Positions 34,235-43,439 of a stretch of DNA of 64,000 nt are shown piece by piece; the first letter of the stretch is position 1; every line of letters begins with the position of its first letter. Both the position numbers and the translations under genes were made by a program. The stretch is from Parapontixanthobacter aurantiacus (lineage in GTDB: Bacteria > Pseudomonadota > Alphaproteobacteria > Sphingomonadales > Sphingomonadaceae). Under the pieces are notes generated by a model. It was not told where the DNA came from, did not search any database, and worked only from the letters and a program-made list of their open reading frames with translations. Where the stretch lies: NCBI RefSeq assembly GCF_009827635.1, contig NZ_WTYW01000004.1, forward strand, positions 93,611 through 157,610, in the 5' to 3' direction.

Positions 34235-34989
34235 AGATGCTTGTCCAGCTTGGCGATGGCGGCATCCATCATCCTTTCCCGTTCCGCCTCGTCATCCAGT
34301 GCGACGAAGGCATCGGCGAGAAACGCCCGGACGAGCAGCTTGCGTGCGTCTTCGGGAGGAATGCCGCGCGCCGCCATGTAATACCGCGCCATTTCGTCCA
34401 TCTGCCCGACGGTCGCGCCGTGCTCGCACTTCACGTCGTCGGCATAGATTTCGAGCTGCGGCACGGCGTTGGCGCTCGCGCCCTTGTCGAGCAGCAGCCC
34501 CTTGAAGCTCTGCGCCGCATCGGTCTTCTGCGCATCGCGGACGACGTCGATCCGGCCGAGAAAATTGCCGGTCCCGCGGCCCCAGTGAACGCTCCGCACG
34601 GTCTGGTTCGAAGTGGCGCGGGGTTCCTCATGCGCCACCCGCACGACGAATTCGCGGGTCGTCTCGCGCCCGCCCAAAGTCACGCCGCCGAGTTCGAAAT
34701 GCGCAGCCTCTTCCAGCATTGCGACGATTTCTATGCGACTGAAGAGCCCGCCGCCATTGACCGCGAAGATCTCGCAGCGCGCGCCCTTGCCGATGCGGAT
34801 GCGCAGGCGGGTGAGTTCGACCTTGTCGTCATCGGGCACGACGAAGCACTCGCGATAGGTCTCGCCGGGGGGAACGGTGATGTCGCGCCAGGCATCGAAG
34901 GTGCCGAGGTCCATTCCCTCGAGCGCGTCGATGTCGGAATAGCGCCAGGCCTCGTCCTTGCTGGTCGGAAGAATCACGCTTTCGCTCAT
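34231..34989 (-). CDS. sufD: SufD, short form
   Basis: The 252-residue protein carries the SufBD right-handed helix core from about residue 85 to 250, including ARYYMAARGIPPEDARKLL and AFLADAF near the end. The conserved C-terminal scaffold histidine is in VKCEHGATVGQMD. It forms the SufBC2D scaffold with SufB and SufC. It is much shorter than E. coli SufD (about 420 residues), mainly by loss of the N-terminal part, as in several alphaproteobacteria. A stop overlap with sufS and an overlapping upstream gene (34986) place it in the operon. Confidence 0.93.
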   Translation of the reverse strand: MSESVILPTSKDEAWRYSDIDALEGMDLGTFDAWRDITVPPGETYRECFVVPDDDKVELTRLRIRIGKGARCEIFAVNGGGLFSRIEIVAMLEEAAHFELGGVTLGGRETTREFVVRVAHEEPRATSNQTVRSVHWGRGTGNFLGRIDVVRDAQKTDAAQSFKGLLLDKGASANAVPQLEIYADDVKCEHGATVGQMDEMARYYMAARGIPPEDARKLLVRAFLADAFVALDDEAERERMMDAAIAKLDKHL

Positions 34990-35378
34990 ACGCCAGCCCT
35001 TTCCTCGGCGAGGGCGATCGCTGCCTGCCGTTCGTAGTCGCTGATGCAGGGCACCGTCGTCTCGACGAGGGCATTGATCCGCGCACGTCGTTCCGGTGCA
35101 GCATCGTCGGAGGCGTAGGCTGCGTCCATCGCGTCCTCGATCGGAGTAAAGCAGGCGATCATCGCGTCGCAGCGGATCGCATCGACTTGAGCATCGCCGC
35201 TCGACTTCGTCGTCTCGCAGGACAGGCCCGTATCGTCCTTGCCGAGGCGTCCCTTCCAGTCCTTCAGCCGCTCGGCGATGACGACGATTTCCTGCTGGAC
35301 GTCCTCGAGCATCGGTTCGGCGGTGTCGGCGGGGGCCGCCTGCATCAGCAACAGGCTGGAGATTATCGCGATGCTCAT
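34986..35378 (-). CDS. Small secreted four-cysteine protein inside suf operon
   Basis: The 130-residue product has a short N-terminal hydrophobic stretch (MSIAIISSLLLMQAAPAD) that can be a signal peptide and four cysteines in the mature part (in GLSCETT, IRCDAM, IACFTP, TVPCISDY), spaced to form two bridges. The middle is helical and rich in Glu/Lys. I do not recognise a family. It is inserted between sufC and sufD with ATGA overlaps on both sides, so it is translated with them. A periplasmic protein in a cytoplasmic assembly operon is unexpected. Confidence 0.72.
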   Translation of the reverse strand: MSIAIISSLLLMQAAPADTAEPMLEDVQQEIVVIAERLKDWKGRLGKDDTGLSCETTKSSGDAQVDAIRCDAMIACFTPIEDAMDAAYASDDAAPERRARINALVETTVPCISDYERQAAIALAEERAGV

Positions 35379-36121
35379 GCTGCCATCACCTCGTCATAGC
35401 CCTGCTCTTCGAGTTGTTTCGCAAGATCGGGGCCGCCGGTCTTCACGATCTGTCCGCGACTGAGGATATGGACGTAATCGGGGCGGACATAGTCGAGCAG
35501 GCGCTGATAGTGCGTGATGATGAGCACGCCCTTGTCGGGCTTGCGCATGATCGCGTTGATGCCTTCGCCGACGATGCGCAGGGCGTCGATGTCGAGGCCG
35601 CTGTCGGTCTCGTCGAGCACTGCGAATTTCGGATCGAGAATGCCCATCTGGACCATTTCCGCGCGCTTCTTCTCGCCGCCCGAGAAGCCGACATTCACCT
35701 GCCGCTTGAGCATGTCCATGTCGAGTTTCAGAAGCGCGGCCTGTTCCTTTGCGTGTTTGAGGAACTCGCCGCCCGACAGCGGCTCCTCGCCCCGCGCCTT
35801 GCGCTGGGAGTTCAGGGCTTCGCGCAGGAACTGGACGTTGGAGATGCCGGGGATCTCGACCGGATACTGAAAGCCCAGGAACAGGCCCGCCGCGGCGCGC
35901 TCATGCGGTTCCATGTCGAGCAGGTCCTGTCCCTCGAACGTAACCGAGCCGGCGGTCACCTCGTAGCCGGGCCGGCCGCCGAGCGCATAGGACAGCGTGG
36001 ACTTGCCCGCGCCGTTCGGCCCCATGATCGCGTGGATCTCGCCCGCGTTCACTTCGAGGTCGAGACCCTTGAGGATCTCGGTTTCGCCGACTTTCGTATG
36101 TAGGTTTTCGATTTCAAGCAT
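35375..36121 (-). CDS. sufC: SUF ATPase SufC
   Basis: The 248-residue ABC ATPase has a Walker A GPNGAGKST at about residue 34, the ABC signature GFSGGEKKR at about 147, and Walker B with the Glu in AVLDETDSGLD. The C-terminal IITHYQRLLDYVRPDYVHIL is typical for SufC. It powers the SufBCD scaffold. I chose ATG 36121, whose ribosome site lies inside the end of a 31-codon gene (AAGAAGAAATAACG). In-frame codons further upstream are unlikely. It overlaps the following gene by four bases. Confidence 0.97.
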   Translation of the reverse strand: MLEIENLHTKVGETEILKGLDLEVNAGEIHAIMGPNGAGKSTLSYALGGRPGYEVTAGSVTFEGQDLLDMEPHERAAAGLFLGFQYPVEIPGISNVQFLREALNSQRKARGEEPLSGGEFLKHAKEQAALLKLDMDMLKRQVNVGFSGGEKKRAEMVQMGILDPKFAVLDETDSGLDIDALRIVGEGINAIMRKPDKGVLIITHYQRLLDYVRPDYVHILSRGQIVKTGGPDLAKQLEEQGYDEVMAA

Positions 36122-36123
36122 CG

Positions 36124-36219
36124 TTATTTCTTCTTTTTCGTGAATAGATAGCCGCCCCAAATTGCGAGAAATACGGCGATCCAAAACAGGAGTGTCTGGC
36201 CGGTGCTCAAGTCACCCAT
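36124..36219 (-). CDS. 31-residue single-helix membrane protein in suf operon
   Basis: The minus-strand frame from ATG 36219 to TAA at 36124 encodes MGDLSTGQTLLFWIAVFLAI followed by a short WGGYLFT and KKKK tail, 31 residues in all. The central 20 residues are a clear membrane helix and the Lys tail should stay in the cytoplasm. AAGGA lies seven bases before the ATG. The stop is two bases from sufC, so it would be translated just before it. The codon pattern and strong ribosome site make it likely to be real although it is too short for normal gene calling. Confidence 0.75.
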   Translation of the reverse strand: MGDLSTGQTLLFWIAVFLAIWGGYLFTKKKK

Positions 36220-36259
36220 AGTGCGTCCTTACAGCTTTTGGATTCATCATTGGCATTGG

Positions 36260-36766
36260 CTAGCGAATTGATCCTTGGCGGTGAAATTCGCGTGTGGTGC
36301 CGCTGCGCTGCTGCGGAGCGGCGCGTTCGCGGCGCGGCTTGTCGAAGGGTTTCTGCAATTCGGCAAAGATCGTCTGTTTGATCGGTTCGAGGTCGCCCAT
36401 GACCTCTTCCTCGGTAAAGCGCAGGACGCGCACGCCGACATCGGCAAGCTTGCGGTCGCTCAATTCCGCGATCTTGCGCTCCGCCTCGCCGCCGGAGGAA
36501 ATCTCGATCACCAGCCAGCGCGCCTTGCAGGCGAAGTCGACAATCGAGGAACCCATGACGACCTGCCGGGTGAAGGCAAAATTGCCAATCCCCTTATCCT
36601 TCAGGATCGACCACATCCGCTCCTCCGCCTCGCTCGGATTGCGGCGATTGTAGCGGGCGCGGTCGTGCAGCTTGTCCTTGCGCGCCTCGGACACGTTCCA
36701 GGCGGAGGTTTTGTCCGCCTTCTCGGCTGCGGACGAACCGAGGGAAAGTTTCTTGCGTTCGCTCAT
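36260..36766 (-). CDS. DUF559 family endonuclease-like protein
   Basis: The 168-residue product has the DUF559 pattern of Vsr/PD-(D/E)xK-like proteins: ARYNRRNPSEAEERMWSILK at about 37-56 with a leading glutamate, RQVVMGSSIVDFACKARWLV around 69-88 with the acidic Asp, and IEISSGGE, then VRVLRFTEEEVM. The presence of all three acidic positions suggests an active nuclease, but substrates are unknown. It has an N-terminal polar extension and a Pro/Arg-rich tail. ATG 36766 overlaps the preceding gene by four bases. Its place in the suf operon is odd. Confidence 0.82.
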   Translation of the reverse strand: MSERKKLSLGSSAAEKADKTSAWNVSEARKDKLHDRARYNRRNPSEAEERMWSILKDKGIGNFAFTRQVVMGSSIVDFACKARWLVIEISSGGEAERKIAELSDRKLADVGVRVLRFTEEEVMGDLEPIKQTIFAELQKPFDKPRRERAAPQQRSGTTREFHRQGSIR

Positions 36767-37167
36767 GTAATGACGCTCGGCAGTTCGAGGGGGAGGCGGT
36801 CGCGGGTCAGGTCGCCGCCCTGGCGGGCATCGATGATGCGGACCGAGACATTGCGGATCGCCGTGAGAAGGGCGGCGCGCTCGGCACGATAGTCGAAATC
36901 GGCCAGCAGCACGCGCGACTGGGCAATGTCCGCAAACGCATCGAAGAACGGGGCGCAGGCGGCGTGGCTCTCGTCGAACACCACATCGGCGGACAGGTCG
37001 GTTTCGATGCGCGCCTCGATCTCGAAGGACAGGCACTGCTCATATTGCGCGAGAAGCAGTTGCTCGGGTGGACCGGTCACGACATCGCCATCGGGCGGCA
37101 GGACGGGGCTACCCGAAAGCTGCGCGCCGGTGATGAGGGCCGCGCCAAAAATCGTCGTCATCGTCAT
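36763..37167 (-). CDS. Secreted protein of unknown function in suf operon
   Basis: The 134-residue product begins with an N-terminal hydrophobic signal-like segment (MTMTTIFGAALITGAQLS) and has two cysteines (EQCLSFEIEARIE, HAACAPFFDAFADI) that may form a bridge. The mature part is a helical domain with a basic tail. There is no known family. It follows the palindromic repeats after sufB and overlaps the DUF559 gene (ATGA). It resembles the protein at 34986-35378 in length, signal and cysteine content, but I see no clear alignment. Confidence 0.65.
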   Translation of the reverse strand: MTMTTIFGAALITGAQLSGSPVLPPDGDVVTGPPEQLLLAQYEQCLSFEIEARIETDLSADVVFDESHAACAPFFDAFADIAQSRVLLADFDYRAERAALLTAIRNVSVRIIDARQGGDLTRDRLPLELPSVIT

Positions 37168-37202
37168 GCCGAATTCCTTTCGCGTAAGATTGCTGCCCGG
37201 TC

Positions 37203-37277
37203 ATTCCGGCGGAGGCCGGAATCGAAAGCTGCGGAGCACTGCCCCGAGTTGCCCTGGACCCCGGCCTGTGCCGGGGT
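37203..37277. repeat. Pair of REP-like GC-rich palindromes
   Basis: Two hairpins occur in the 136-base space between sufB and the next gene. ATTCCGGC-GGAG-GCCGGAAT lies at 37203-37222 and ACCCCGGC-CTGT-GCCGGGGT at 37258-37277, both 8-base stems with 4-base loops. Extragenic palindromes of this general form, often in pairs around a GGAC or TGAC flank, are frequent in sphingomonad and related genomes. No second copy is seen in this window. Confidence 0.6.
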
Positions 37278-37303
37278 GACGGTTGAGGATGGGGCAAAAT
37301 TGC

Positions 37304-38805
<1,502 letters not shown>

Positions 38806-38809
<4 letters not shown>

Positions 38810-39261
38810 GCAGGTTCCATCGTAGAGATAAGTTCGGGCGTCGGCACAGCCGCAGCGGGGAGCCGCGCGAGCCGGTCGAGAGTGATTTCGGAAAGCGCGC
38901 CGCGCATCGCCTCGTTGACGAGGGGCCAGTGCGGCTTGACGCTGCAACTGTCATGAAGAGAGCAGTCGGCCTTGGTTTCGTCGACGCAGGCGGTGAGCGC
39001 GATCGGCCCCTCGACCGCCTCGACGATGTCGGTCAGCGTGATCGCCGCGGCGGGCCGGCCAAGTTGCAGTCCGCCCTTCGCCCCGCGCTCCGAGCGGAGC
39101 AGGCCCGCGCCCGACAGCTTGCTGACGATCTTCTGCACGGTCGGGGCGGGCAGGGCGGTCTCGCGCGCCAGTTCGCTGGCCGAAACCCGCCCCCCGCCGC
39201 AATGGCGGGCCGCGGCGCACATCGTCACGACGGCGTAATCGGCTAGGTTCGAAAGGCGCAT
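38806..39261 (-). CDS. Rrf2 family iron-sulfur regulator of suf operon
   Basis: The 151-residue protein has an N-terminal winged helix ([20 protein letters not shown] to about 70, with [20 protein letters not shown]) and three cysteines at residues 92, 100 and 106 in [16 protein letters not shown], and a following histidine His111. This matches the cluster-ligating pattern of IscR/RirA/SufR proteins. It heads the suf operon and probably represses or activates it in response to cluster status. The spacing (C-x7-C-x5-C) is nearest to RirA/SufR. ATG 39261 is chosen over longer in-frame codons. Confidence 0.93.
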
Positions 39262-39441
39262 GGCGGGCCGTTGAGCTCCAAATCGGACAGGATCGTTCCG
39301 AATTGCACGTAAGAGCGCCAAAACGCCCTTTCAACGCAAATCCCCTTGTTGCGAGTCGTTAGCATTTCCGCGAATTTTTGCGCATCCGAAAGGCAAAGCC
39401 CCTTCAAAGACGCGCGATGTTTGGGCAAGGGGCAGGGCGAG

Positions 39442-40200
39442 ATGACCGCTGCCAGTGACCTGCCCCCGCCGCCCCCGCTCGCCGACCTCGCCGAAGCGCG
39501 GCCCGTCGCCCTGTTCCTCGACTTCGACGGAACCCTTGTCGCCATTGCCGACGGACCCGATGCGATCGTCGTGCCGGACGGGCTGGCCCGCGCTCTCGAA
39601 GCCTCGTCCGAGCGGCTGGCGGGGCGGCTCGCACTCATCAGCGGCCGGGCGCTCGATGATCTGGCGAAGCATCTCGGCCCCCTCGCACTGGCGCAGGCCG
39701 GCTCGCACGGCGCACACCGGGTCACGGCGACGGGCGAGGTGCTGGGCGACCGGCCCCGTCCGCTCGATCCCGCAGTCGTCGCCGCCCTGGCGGAGTTCGC
39801 CGCGGCAACCGACGGTGTGCTAAAGGAGACGAAGGAGCATGGCGGCGCGCTGCACTATCGCGGCAATCCGGCGAGCGAGCCGCAGGTAATCGCCTTCATG
39901 GAAGAGACGGCGCGCGCCAACGACCTCGCCGTCAAGCGCGGCAAATGCGTCGTCGAACTGGTGCGGCCCGGCGCGGACAAGGGCGGGGCGGTCGCGGCCT
40001 TTCTCGCAATTGCCCCCTTCCAAGGTGCGCTGCCGGTCTTTATCGGTGACGATGTAACGGACGAGGATGGCTTCAAGGCGGCAACGAAGGCCGGCGGCTT
40101 CGGCATATGTGTCGGGGACCGCGGCGAAACCGCAGCCAGATACGCATTGCCCGACCCGGCGGCGGTGCATGACTGGCTCCAACTGGAATTGAACGGATGA
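39442..40200 (+). CDS. otsB: Trehalose-6-phosphate phosphatase
   Basis: The 252-residue HAD-superfamily protein has motif I with Asp27 and Asp29 in LFLDFDGTLVAI, the GRALDDLAKHLGP block, motif III Lys in RPGADKGGAVAAFL, and motif IV FIGDDVTDEDGFKAA. It removes phosphate from trehalose-6-phosphate to give trehalose. ATG 39442 is preceded by GGGCGAG; in-frame codons upstream are leader. Its stop overlaps the GH15 start by four bases (ATGA). The gene is divergent from the suf regulator with 180 bases between. Confidence 0.95.
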   Translation: MTAASDLPPPPPLADLAEARPVALFLDFDGTLVAIADGPDAIVVPDGLARALEASSERLAGRLALISGRALDDLAKHLGPLALAQAGSHGAHRVTATGEVLGDRPRPLDPAVVAALAEFAAATDGVLKETKEHGGALHYRGNPASEPQVIAFMEETARANDLAVKRGKCVVELVRPGADKGGAVAAFLAIAPFQGALPVFIGDDVTDEDGFKAATKAGGFGICVGDRGETAARYALPDPAAVHDWLQLELNG

Positions 40201-42032
40201 CCGAAACGAACGGGGCGAGCGAGCCCGGCGAGGCAGGCGGACACACGCAGAACCTGAGGCTGTGGCCGATCGGGAATTGCCAGATCAGCACCCTCATCGA
40301 CGAGCGCGCGGGGATCGTGTGGGGCTGCGTCCCGCGTGTCGACGGCGATCCGGTGTTCTGCGCGCTGCTGAACGGCGAGAACGACGAGGTCGGCGTGTGG
40401 CGCTTCGAACTCGAAGGACAGGTTTCTGCGGAGCAGCATTACGAGCGCAACACGGCGGTCCTCGTTACGAAACTGACCGCCGAGGATGGCAGCGCCGTCG
40501 AAATCCGCGACTTCTGCCCGCGCTACGAGAATGCGGGGCGGATGTATCGGCCCGTCGCCGTCGCGCGGATCGTGCGCCCGGTCGCAGGAGCACCACGCCT
40601 GCGGGTGCGCCTTGCCCCGATGCGCAATTACGGCTCTCACCTTGCCGCGACCACGCATGGCACGAACCATGTGCGCTATCTCGTAGGCGACCAGGCAATG
40701 CGCCTCTCGACCGATGCACCGGTCGGCTACATTCTCGAAGAGCGCAGCTACCGCGTCGAAGCGGACCAGCATTTCTTCCTCGGCCCGGACGAACCCTTTT
40801 CCGGCAACGTCCGCTCCGAAGTGCGCCGGATGCTCGAACTGACGCGCAAATACTGGCAGTTGTGGGTGCGCGGCCTCGCGACGCCGATGGAATGGCAGGA
40901 CGAGGTGATCCGCTGCGCGATCACGCTGAAGCTATGCCAGCACGAGGAAACGGGCGCGATCGTCGCCGCGCTCACCACCTCCATCCCGGAGGCACCGGGT
41001 TCGCAGCGCAACTGGGACTACCGCTTCTGCTGGATCCGCGACAGCTATTACACGGTGCAGGCGTTGAACCGCCTCGGCGCGCTCGACGTTCTCGAGAAAT
41101 ACCTCGCCTATCTGCGCAATCTCGTCGACCAGGCGGCGGGCGGCCAGATCCAGCCGCTCTATTCGGTCATGGGCGCGGCGCAGCTCGAGGAAGGCATGGC
41201 GGGCGACCTTGCCGGTTATCGCGGCATGGGTCCGGTCAGGATCGGCAATGCCGCCTACGAACAGGTTCAGCACGATTGCTACGGGCAGATCGTCCTGCCG
41301 ACGGCGCAGGCGTTCTTCGACCGGCGGCTGTTGCGGATGGCGGATGAGGGCGATTTCGAAAGCCTCGAACAGGTCGGGGACATGGCCTGGAAGATGCACG
41401 ACCAGCCCGATGCCGGCCTGTGGGAATTTCGCACGCGGCAGGAAGTCCATACCTATTCCGCCGTGATGAGCTGGGCCGCCTGCGACCGGCTGGCGAATGT
41501 GGCCGAGCGCCTCGGCAAGACGGACCGCTACGAATTCTGGCAGGACCGGGCCAACCGCATCCGCGAGACGATCGACAAGAACGCCTGGAAGGAAAACGGG
41601 CAGGGCGGCCATTACACCGCTTCCTTCGAAAGCGACTATCTCGATGCGAGCCTGCTGCAACTCGTCGAACTGCGCTTCATCGATCCGTCCGACGAACGGT
41701 TCCTCTCGACCTTCGCGATGATCGAGAAGGAGTTGCGGCGCGGCGAACACATGCTGCGCTATGCGGCGGAGGACGATTTCGGCGCGCCAGAAACGGCCTT
41801 CAACATCTGCACCTTCTGGCTGATCGAGGCATTGCACCTCGTCGGGCGGGACGAGGAAGCGCGCCAGCTGTTCGAAGCGATGCTGGCCCACCGCACGCCC
41901 TCGGGGCTGCTATCCGAAGACCTCGATTTCGAAACGGGCGAATTGTGGGGGAATTTCCCGCAGACCTACTCGCTGGTCGGGATCATCAACTGTGCCGGCC
42001 TCCTGTCGCGCAAATGGAACGCCGTGCGTTGA
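40197..42032 (+). CDS. Glycoside hydrolase family 15 protein
   Basis: The 611-residue protein matches the bacterial GH15 family, with the N-terminal beta domain (LWPIGNCQISTLIDERAGIV) and an alpha/alpha barrel. Conserved blocks are GSQRNWDYRFCWIRDSYYT at about residues 262-280, AYEQVQHDCYGQIVLPTA, and FETGELWGNFPQTYSLVG near the end with the presumed catalytic region. Family members are glucoamylases or trehalases; the place between otsB and otsA favours action on trehalose or a related sugar. It has no signal peptide and should be cytoplasmic. Confidence 0.9.
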   Translation: MTETNGASEPGEAGGHTQNLRLWPIGNCQISTLIDERAGIVWGCVPRVDGDPVFCALLNGENDEVGVWRFELEGQVSAEQHYERNTAVLVTKLTAEDGSAVEIRDFCPRYENAGRMYRPVAVARIVRPVAGAPRLRVRLAPMRNYGSHLAATTHGTNHVRYLVGDQAMRLSTDAPVGYILEERSYRVEADQHFFLGPDEPFSGNVRSEVRRMLELTRKYWQLWVRGLATPMEWQDEVIRCAITLKLCQHEETGAIVAALTTSIPEAPGSQRNWDYRFCWIRDSYYTVQALNRLGALDVLEKYLAYLRNLVDQAAGGQIQPLYSVMGAAQLEEGMAGDLAGYRGMGPVRIGNAAYEQVQHDCYGQIVLPTAQAFFDRRLLRMADEGDFESLEQVGDMAWKMHDQPDAGLWEFRTRQEVHTYSAVMSWAACDRLANVAERLGKTDRYEFWQDRANRIRETIDKNAWKENGQGGHYTASFESDYLDASLLQLVELRFIDPSDERFLSTFAMIEKELRRGEHMLRYAAEDDFGAPETAFNICTFWLIEALHLVGRDEEARQLFEAMLAHRTPSGLLSEDLDFETGELWGNFPQTYSLVGIINCAGLLSRKWNAVR

Positions 42033-42048
42033 GCTTGGTTGGTTTGGC

Positions 42049-43434
42049 ATGAGCCGCCTCGTCGTCATATCGAACCGCGTCGCCATCCCCAATGCGCGCG
42101 GCGCGGCCGGTGCGCAGGGTGGACTGGCCGGCGCGTTGCAAGCTGCGCTCAAGAAACATGACGGCATCTGGCTCGGCTGGTCGGGCGAGGAAAGCGAAGA
42201 TCCGGAGCGCGAGCCGCATATCCAGACCAACCAGGGCGTGACCACCGCGACCATCGACCTCGCGCCGCAGGACGTTGAGGAATATTACAACGGCTACGCC
42301 AATTCGACGCTGTGGCCGCTGTTCCACTACCGCATCGACCTCACCGAATATGAGCGCGAGTTCGGCAAGGGTTACGAGCGGGTCAACGACCTGTTCGCCA
42401 ATGCCGCCGCCGACCTCATCGAGGAAGACGACCTCATCTGGGTCCACGACTATCACTTCATTCCGTTGGGCGAGCGGCTGCGCGCGAAGGGGCTGAAGAA
42501 CAAACTCGCATTCTTCCTTCACATTCCCTGGCCGCCGACGCGGTTGCTCGTCTCGCTACCCTATCACGAGCGGCTGGTGCGAACGATGCTGGAATACGAC
42601 CTCGTCGGCTTCCAGAGCGAGGAATGGCTGGAAAGCTTCCTGCATTTCTGTCGCAAGGAACTGGGCGCGGACGTGGACGAGGAAACGGGACGCGTCTCGC
42701 TCGGCGAGCGGACGACGATTGCTCGCGCCTATCCGATCGGCATCGACTACGATCATTTCATGGCGCAGGGCGACACGGACGAAGCCCGGCAGGCCTATGA
42801 CAGCGTCGTTGCCAGCACGCGCAAGCGTATCTCGATGATCGGTGTCGACCGGCTCGACTATTCCAAGGGCCTGCCCGAACGCATGGACGGCATCGCCCGC
42901 TTCTTCGACCGCTATCCCGAAAAGGTGCGCGATCTCGTCTATATCCAGATTGCTCCGCCGAGCCGGGAAAGCATCGATTCCTACCAGGACATTCGCGAGA
43001 CGCTGGAACGCAAGACGGGCCAGATCAACGGTGCGCTGTCCTGCGTCGATCTCGTGCCGATCCGCTACGTCAATCAGGGTCATTCGATGGCCGAACTGTT
43101 CGGCATCTATCGCGCCTCGAAGATTGGCCTCGTGACGCCGCTGCGCGACGGCATGAACCTCGTCGCGAAGGAATATGTCGCGGCGCAGGATCCGGAAGAC
43201 CCCGGCGTCCTCATCCTCTCGCGCTTTGCCGGGGCCGCGTTGCAGATGCAGGATGCGATCCTCATCAATCCGCACAGCGCCGACGACATCGCGCATGGCA
43301 TAAGGCAGGCGATGGACATGCCGCTCGACGAACGCAAGGAGCGGTGGGAGCGGCTGAACGACAGCGTTCGCGAGGACAATGTCGCCGAATGGACGCGCGA
43401 CATCATCGAGGATCTGCGCGCTCTCGAAACCTGA
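42049..43434 (+). CDS. otsA: Trehalose-6-phosphate synthase
   Basis: The 461-residue GT20 protein has RLVVISNRVAIPNARGAAGA at the start with the conserved N-terminal glycine loop, LIWVHDYHFIPLGERLR, FFLHIPWPPTRLL, IDRLDYSKG-type block seen here as GVDRLDYSKGLPERM, and the C-terminal LRDGMNLVAKEYVAAQ region that binds the nucleotide sugar. It joins UDP-glucose and glucose-6-phosphate. ATG 42049 is 16 bases after the GH15 stop. It completes an otsB-GH15-otsA operon. It converges on purD with five bases between the stops. Confidence 0.96.
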   Translation: MSRLVVISNRVAIPNARGAAGAQGGLAGALQAALKKHDGIWLGWSGEESEDPEREPHIQTNQGVTTATIDLAPQDVEEYYNGYANSTLWPLFHYRIDLTEYEREFGKGYERVNDLFANAAADLIEEDDLIWVHDYHFIPLGERLRAKGLKNKLAFFLHIPWPPTRLLVSLPYHERLVRTMLEYDLVGFQSEEWLESFLHFCRKELGADVDEETGRVSLGERTTIARAYPIGIDYDHFMAQGDTDEARQAYDSVVASTRKRISMIGVDRLDYSKGLPERMDGIARFFDRYPEKVRDLVYIQIAPPSRESIDSYQDIRETLERKTGQINGALSCVDLVPIRYVNQGHSMAELFGIYRASKIGLVTPLRDGMNLVAKEYVAAQDPEDPGVLILSRFAGAALQMQDAILINPHSADDIAHGIRQAMDMPLDERKERWERLNDSVREDNVAEWTRDIIEDLRALET

Positions 43435-43439
43435 GAGGC

